Assembly: GCF_000943545.1 (NCBI RefSeq)
Contig: NZ_JTHP01000011.1
Coordinates: forward strand, 1-64,000
Direction of reading: 5' to 3'
Source: Paenibacillus terrae
GTDB taxonomy: Bacteria > Bacillota > Bacilli > Paenibacillales > Paenibacillaceae
Length of the DNA stretch: 64,000 bases
This document shows, piece by piece, positions 60,052 to 64,000 of this stretch. The notes under the pieces are model-generated. The model saw only the letters and a program-made list of their open reading frames with translations, was not told where the DNA came from and did not search any database. Position numbers and translations under genes: made by a program. Numbering within the stretch: the first letter of the stretch is position 1; each line of letters starts with the position of its first letter.

Positions 60052-61365
60052 ATGAAAGCAACTTGGGAGAAAATAGAGAAGAACCTTGGGGTTCTTGAAG
60101 TTGAGGTTGACGCGGATCGTGTAGCCGCTGCACTCGACAAAGCTTTTAATAAAGTGGCTAAACAAGTAAGTGTACCAGGATTCCGTAAAGGTAAAGTACC
60201 ACGTCCTATTTTTGAAAAACGTTATGGTATTGAAAGCTTGTATCAGGATGCAATTGACTTCCTGCTGCCAGAAGCCTACAGCCAAGCTGTAGAAAAAACG
60301 GATATTTTCCCGGTAGACAGCCCTGACGTTGAAATTGATCAATTCGCTAAAGGCGAATCCTTCAAATTCAAAGCCAAGGTTACTGTTAAACCTGAAGTGA
60401 CTTTGGGTGAGTACAAAGGCGTTGAAGTGCCTGTAAGCAAACTCGAAGTAACTGACGAAGAGCTGGCTCAAGAGCTGGAGCGTTTGCAACAACGTCATGC
60501 TGAGCTGGTTGTCGTTGATGAAGATGCTGCACAATCCGGCGATACGGCTATTATCGACTTCGACGGTTCCGTTGATGGCGCACCATTCGAAGGTGGACAA
60601 GCTGAGAAGTATTCTCTGGAGCTGGGCTCCAATACGTTCATTCCCGGCTTTGAAGAGCAAGTGATCGGTTTGCACACAGGCGATTCCAAGGACGTTGAAG
60701 TAACGTTCCCTGAGAACTACCATTCTGCTGATCTCGCTGGCAAACAAGCAGTCTTCAAAGTGAAGGTTCATGAACTGAAACGCAAAGTTCTTCCTGAGCT
60801 GGATGATGAATTTGCAAAAGACGTAAGTGAATTTGATACACTGGCTGAATTCAAGGAAGACTTGAAAAAGCAACTGCTGGAGCGTAAGGAAAACGAAGCT
60901 AAAGCTGCCCGTGAGGGTGCGGTAGTAGAGAAGGTTGCTGAGAACGCAACAATCGACATTCCTGAAGCCATGATCAAAAGTGAAGTGCAAAACATGGTTC
61001 GCGATTTCGACAACCGTCTGCGTAGCCAAGGCATGAATCTTGAAATGTTCCTCGGATTCTCCGGCCAAAGCCAGGAAGATCTGGAAGCGCAAATGAAAGT
61101 GGATGCTGAGAAGCGTGTACGCAACAACCTCGTGCTGGAGCAAGTGGCAAAAGCGGAAAACATCGAAGTTTCCGAAGCGGAAATTGATGAAGAGCTGAAA
61201 AACATGGCTGAAGCTTACAAACGTTCGGTTGAAGAAATTCGCAGTATTCTGGAAGGGAACGGCTCGTTCGCAAACCTGAAAGAAGAAATTTCACTGCGCA
61301 AAACGATCGCTTTGTTGTTGGAAAACAGCAAAGAAGTTGAAGCGCCAGCTGAAGCTGCCGAGTAA
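60052..61365 (+). CDS. tig: Trigger factor
   Basis: 437 residues, full length. The N-terminal ribosome-binding domain has the signature VPGFRKGKVPRPIFEKRYG; the FKBP-type prolyl isomerase domain is at about 150-245 (GDTAIIDFDGSVDGAPFEGG, LELGSNTFIPGFEEQVIG); the C-terminal helical chaperone arms follow. It binds nascent chains at the exit tunnel. GGAGGGG precedes the ATG. Ends at its own terminator. Confidence 0.97.
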   Translation: MKATWEKIEKNLGVLEVEVDADRVAAALDKAFNKVAKQVSVPGFRKGKVPRPIFEKRYGIESLYQDAIDFLLPEAYSQAVEKTDIFPVDSPDVEIDQFAKGESFKFKAKVTVKPEVTLGEYKGVEVPVSKLEVTDEELAQELERLQQRHAELVVVDEDAAQSGDTAIIDFDGSVDGAPFEGGQAEKYSLELGSNTFIPGFEEQVIGLHTGDSKDVEVTFPENYHSADLAGKQAVFKVKVHELKRKVLPELDDEFAKDVSEFDTLAEFKEDLKKQLLERKENEAKAAREGAVVEKVAENATIDIPEAMIKSEVQNMVRDFDNRLRSQGMNLEMFLGFSGQSQEDLEAQMKVDAEKRVRNNLVLEQVAKAENIEVSEAEIDEELKNMAEAYKRSVEEIRSILEGNGSFANLKEEISLRKTIALLLENSKEVEAPAEAAE

Positions 61366-61425
61366 TTCAAACGATAAAATATATGGGGTATGCCGAACAG
61401 GCTGCAACGTAGCAATTAGATAGGG

Positions 61426-61461
61426 ATAAGGCACGTAGTGAAAGTTACGTGCCTTATTTTT
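61426..61461 (+). terminator. Terminator after tig
   Basis: Arms ATAAGGCACGTA and TACGTGCCTTAT with five T residues beyond. Confidence 0.92.
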
Positions 61462-61776
61462 AACTTAGGCAATCCATATTTTAGTCGTTTATGGAAAGTG
61501 CTGTGAGTTGCGCTTTCTTGTTGTACATAAGTCACTGCTGTACATTTGCACATACATACGAAACATGGTTAAATATGAGAAGGTCTCGGCTAAGCACGTT
61601 GTATAACAGCCCGCACTGCATGTATGAGCGGATGCAAATATGACACGAGACTCTGAACATGTTAAAATATTTTGTAAGGTATTCCCGTTTCATGCTTGCC
61701 GCTTCCGTTTTAATGGGACTTAAGGAAGTGGATGAATACTGGTGTTCATTTCAATAAAGAAAAGAGGTTGGTCGTG
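61462..61776 (+). other. Promoter region of clpP, no gene
   Basis: About 315 bases without a gene. I find no convincing CtsR heptad repeat and cannot fix a -35/-10 pair. TGTACA occurs twice about 17 bases apart near 61523-61545. The clpP transcript presumably begins in the right half. Confidence 0.4.
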
Positions 61777-62367
61777 ATGAGTCTCGTCCCTATGGTTGTG
61801 GAACAAACGAATCGAGGAGAACGATCTTACGATATTTACTCGCGGTTGCTTAAGGATCGCATTATTTTCCTGAGTGGCCCGATTGATGACGATGTCGCCA
61901 ATCTCGTCATTGCACAGCTATTATTCCTTTCTGCGGAAGATCCGGAGAAGGATATCAATTTGTACATTAACTCGCCGGGCGGTTCTGTAACTGCGGGCAT
62001 GGGTATATATGATACAATGCAATTCATTAAGCCAGATGTATCGACGATCTGTGTAGGCATGGCTGCCAGTATGGGTTCTTTGCTGCTCACAGCAGGTGCT
62101 CCAGGCAAGAGATATGCGCTTACCAACAGCGAAGTCATGATCCATCAGCCGTTGGGTGGCATTCAGGGGCAAGCCTCCGATATGCTGATCCATGCGGACT
62201 GGATTCTCAAAACGCGTGCCAAGCTGAATCAAATCTATGTAGAGCGTACGGGTCAGCCCCTCGAAAAAATCGAACGTGATACTGACCGGGATTTCTTCAT
62301 GGAAGCGGAAGAGGCAAAAGCATACGGCATCATTGACCAGGTGCTGTCTAGACCGATTAATCTGTAA
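61777..62367 (+). CDS. clpP: ATP-dependent Clp protease proteolytic subunit
   Basis: 196 residues from ATG61777 (AGAGGTTGG upstream); a longer frame starting at 61732 adds a non-family extension. Catalytic triad Ser98 (MAASMGS), His123 (VMIHQPLGG) and Asp172 (DTDRDFF). Forms the tetradecameric chamber used by ClpX, encoded 12 bases downstream. In B. subtilis clpP is not next to clpX; the tig-clpP-clpX order here resembles that of proteobacteria. Confidence 0.97.
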   Translation: MSLVPMVVEQTNRGERSYDIYSRLLKDRIIFLSGPIDDDVANLVIAQLLFLSAEDPEKDINLYINSPGGSVTAGMGIYDTMQFIKPDVSTICVGMAASMGSLLLTAGAPGKRYALTNSEVMIHQPLGGIQGQASDMLIHADWILKTRAKLNQIYVERTGQPLEKIERDTDRDFFMEAEEAKAYGIIDQVLSRPINL

Positions 62368-62379
62368 AGGGGTGGCTCT

Positions 62380-63636
62380 ATGTTTAAATTTAATGATGAA
62401 AAAGGACAACTGAAATGTTCCTTCTGCGGTAAATCTCAGGATCAGGTTCGCAAGCTAGTTGCTGGACCGGGCGTATATATATGTGACGAATGCATCGAGT
62501 TGTGCACAGAAATCGTGGAAGAGGAATTGGGTCATGAGGAAGAAGTAGATCTGAAAGACATTCCGAAACCAATGCAAATCCGTGACATTCTGGATCAATA
62601 TGTAATTGGTCAGGATCAAGCAAAAAAATCGTTGTCCGTAGCGGTATATAACCACTACAAACGTATTAATACGCAGAACAAAATTGATGATGTGGAACTG
62701 CAAAAAAGTAACATTTTGATGCTCGGACCTACAGGTTCAGGTAAAACGTTGCTTGCGCAAACCATGGCTAAAATCTTGAACGTTCCTTTTGCCATTGCAG
62801 ATGCCACTTCCCTTACGGAAGCAGGTTATGTGGGCGAAGATGTTGAAAACATTTTGCTGAAATTGATTCAAGCTGCCGATTATGATGTGGAAAAAGCTGA
62901 ACGCGGCATTATCTACATCGACGAAATTGATAAAGTAGCCCGCAAATCCGAAAACCCGTCCATTACGCGTGACGTATCGGGTGAAGGTGTGCAGCAGGCT
63001 TTGCTTAAAATTTTGGAAGGCACGGTTGCTTCTGTACCTCCACAAGGTGGTCGTAAGCATCCTCATCAAGAGTTCATTCAAATTGATACCACGAACATCC
63101 TGTTCATTTGCGGCGGTGCCTTTGACGGTCTGGAGCAAATGATCAAACGTCGTGTCGGCAAGAAAGTCATCGGCTTCAATGCGACTACAGATCAAAAGGA
63201 TTTGAAACCGGGTGAATATACTTCTATGGTATTGCCTGAGGATCTTTTGAAATTCGGTCTGATTCCAGAGTTTGTAGGACGTTTGCCGGTTATTTCTACG
63301 CTGGAGCCGCTTGATGAGAACACATTGGTTCGTATTTTGTCTGAGCCGAAAAATGCGTTAGTCAAGCAGTATCAGAAGATGCTTGAACTGGATAATGTTA
63401 CTTTGGAGTTTAAGCAAGATGCTCTGGAAGCCATTGCCCGTGAAGCCATCAAGCGTAACACAGGTGCCCGTGGTCTTCGTGCGATCATTGAAGGCATTAT
63501 GCTGGATGTGATGTACGAGGTTCCTTCCCGTGATGATATCACGACTTGCGTCATCAATGAGCAGGTTGTAAAAGATAAAATCGCACCTGAACTCGGTGGT
63601 ACAGATAAGGATAAAAAACAAGAAGAGAGCGCCTAA
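62380..63636 (+). CDS. clpX: ATP-dependent Clp protease ATP-binding subunit ClpX
   Basis: 418 residues. N-terminal zinc domain with Cys13, Cys16, Cys35 and Cys38. AAA+ module with Walker A GPTGSGKT (116-123), Walker [10 protein letters not shown], the ClpP-binding IGF-type loop (KVIGFNATT) and sensor 2 GARGLR. Unfolds tagged proteins into ClpP. AAGGGG precedes the start. It is 12 bases after clpP, one operon. Confidence 0.97.
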   Translation: MFKFNDEKGQLKCSFCGKSQDQVRKLVAGPGVYICDECIELCTEIVEEELGHEEEVDLKDIPKPMQIRDILDQYVIGQDQAKKSLSVAVYNHYKRINTQNKIDDVELQKSNILMLGPTGSGKTLLAQTMAKILNVPFAIADATSLTEAGYVGEDVENILLKLIQAADYDVEKAERGIIYIDEIDKVARKSENPSITRDVSGEGVQQALLKILEGTVASVPPQGGRKHPHQEFIQIDTTNILFICGGAFDGLEQMIKRRVGKKVIGFNATTDQKDLKPGEYTSMVLPEDLLKFGLIPEFVGRLPVISTLEPLDENTLVRILSEPKNALVKQYQKMLELDNVTLEFKQDALEAIAREAIKRNTGARGLRAIIEGIMLDVMYEVPSRDDITTCVINEQVVKDKIAPELGGTDKDKKQEESA

Positions 63637-63746
63637 GGATTGATACTTCGCGATCTCTAAAACATGAGAAGCCGGATCTCCACTTCACTAAACCCATATG
63701 AGGTTTTATGGGGTGGAGGTTTGGCGTTAATGGGAGAGAAAAGTAC

Positions 63747-64000
63747 ATGTTCTTAAGACAAGACACACGTCCCGTTAAAGTCGGGAATCTGACGATTGGC
63801 GGCAGCAATGAAGTCATCATCCAAAGCATGTGTACGACCAAAACAGCAGATGTGGAAGCTACCGTCGCTGAAATTCTCCGTTTGGAAGAGGCGGGTTGCC
63901 AACTTGTACGTGTCACCGTCAACAATGAGGAAGCTGCCGCAGCCATTAAGGAAATCAAAAAACAGATCCATATTCCGCTCGTAGCGGATATTCACTTTAA
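63747..64000 (+). CDS. ispG: 4-hydroxy-3-methylbut-2-enyl diphosphate synthase, partial
   Basis: The first 84 codons lie in the window; the rest is beyond the edge. [20 protein letters not shown], then [20 protein letters not shown] and [16 protein letters not shown], identify IspG (GcpE), the [4Fe-4S] enzyme of the methylerythritol phosphate route to isoprenoids; its cluster cysteines are C-terminal and not visible. GGGAGAG precedes the ATG. It follows clpX directly, where B. subtilis has lonB; the 110-base gap holds a CTCCAC/GTGGAG hairpin without a T-run. Confidence 0.95.
   Translation, partial: MFLRQDTRPVKVGNLTIGGSNEVIIQSMCTTKTADVEATVAEILRLEEAGCQLVRVTVNNEEAAAAIKEIKKQIHIPLVADIHF

Noticed and set aside
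59938..61143. 401-codon frame antisense to tig
   Set aside because: A shadow of the strongly biased tig codon usage; Phe- and Leu-rich, no start signal, no family features.
63678..63718. Hairpin between clpX and ispG as a terminator
   Set aside because: CTCCAC and GTGGAG pair, but no T-run follows and ispG begins within 30 bases, so read-through is more likely.

Overview
The window reads as a chromosomal segment of a low-to-medium GC, endospore-forming Firmicute, most likely Paenibacillus of the P. polymyxa group. Supporting points are strong Bacillus-type Shine-Dalgarno sequences, frequent GTG/TTG starts, LicT-type ribonucleic antiterminator (RAT) leaders, a Spo0E-like protein, an RRNPP-type HTH-TPR receptor with an adjacent secreted peptide gene, and a tig-clpP-clpX-ispG housekeeping block. 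The assignment is inference from protein and leader character; no database search was possible.

Layout. 1-2750: a GH4 6-phospho-beta-glucosidase and a divergent LacI regulator. 2800-4436: a cell-cell signalling locus (HTH-TPR receptor plus overlapping 40-aa secreted pro-peptide). 4500-8037: an AT-rich accessory stretch with two unrelated secreted proteins, tiny membrane proteins, gene remnants, a Spo0E-like phosphatase and a small HTH protein. 8089-10788: NAD-type malic enzyme and AEC carrier. 11188-25264: a surface or exopolysaccharide cluster (receiver-GT2 fusion, flippase-like protein, GT4, GT2, a 1476-aa membrane protein, ManC) interleaved with its own signalling genes (histidine kinase, two response regulators, a stand-alone pseudo-receiver). 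25475-33491: thioredoxin-like protein, licT-bglP beta-glucoside PTS with a RAT/terminator before each gene, a second LacI regulator, an oxidoreductase pseudogene, an intact Gfo/Idh oxidoreductase and a GH1 phospho-beta-glucosidase. 33630-35449: tandem glycine riboswitch and an AGCS amino-acid symporter. 35593-38637: sugar ABC importer without an ATPase. 38857-45844: LysR regulator and a complete biotin-independent malonate decarboxylase operon (mdcH-A-B-C-DE-G) with fused beta and gamma subunits, followed by an acyltransferase-3 gene. 47238-51470: GlcNAc-type PTS and, divergently, glpF-glpK, both with leader terminators. 51735-57553: LacI, a second sugar ABC importer and a GH1 beta-glucosidase. 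57642-64000: exonuclease III, tRNA-Arg(TCT), a YsoA-like protein, tig, clpP, clpX and the start of ispG.

How it works together. Most of the window handles carbon sources: PTS entry plus 6-phospho-beta-glucosidases (GH4, GH1) for phosphorylated beta-glucosides, ABC entry plus a GH1 beta-glucosidase for unphosphorylated oligosaccharides, and glycerol, GlcNAc, malate and malonate use. Control is local: LacI operators inside promoters, RAT antitermination, a riboswitch, a LysR box and candidate CcpA (cre) sites. The exopolysaccharide cluster and the peptide signalling locus are the least ordinary parts.

The most notable unexplained signals are: the receptor-peptide pair; a structured repeat of about 65 bp present at both ends of the window with a stem that varies in sequence but keeps pairing; two paralogous LacI regulators with matching operators inside equally built promoters; receiver-like domains placed on and between glycosyltransferases; a non-ATG start for mdcH; and an oxidoreductase gene reduced to its two ends.
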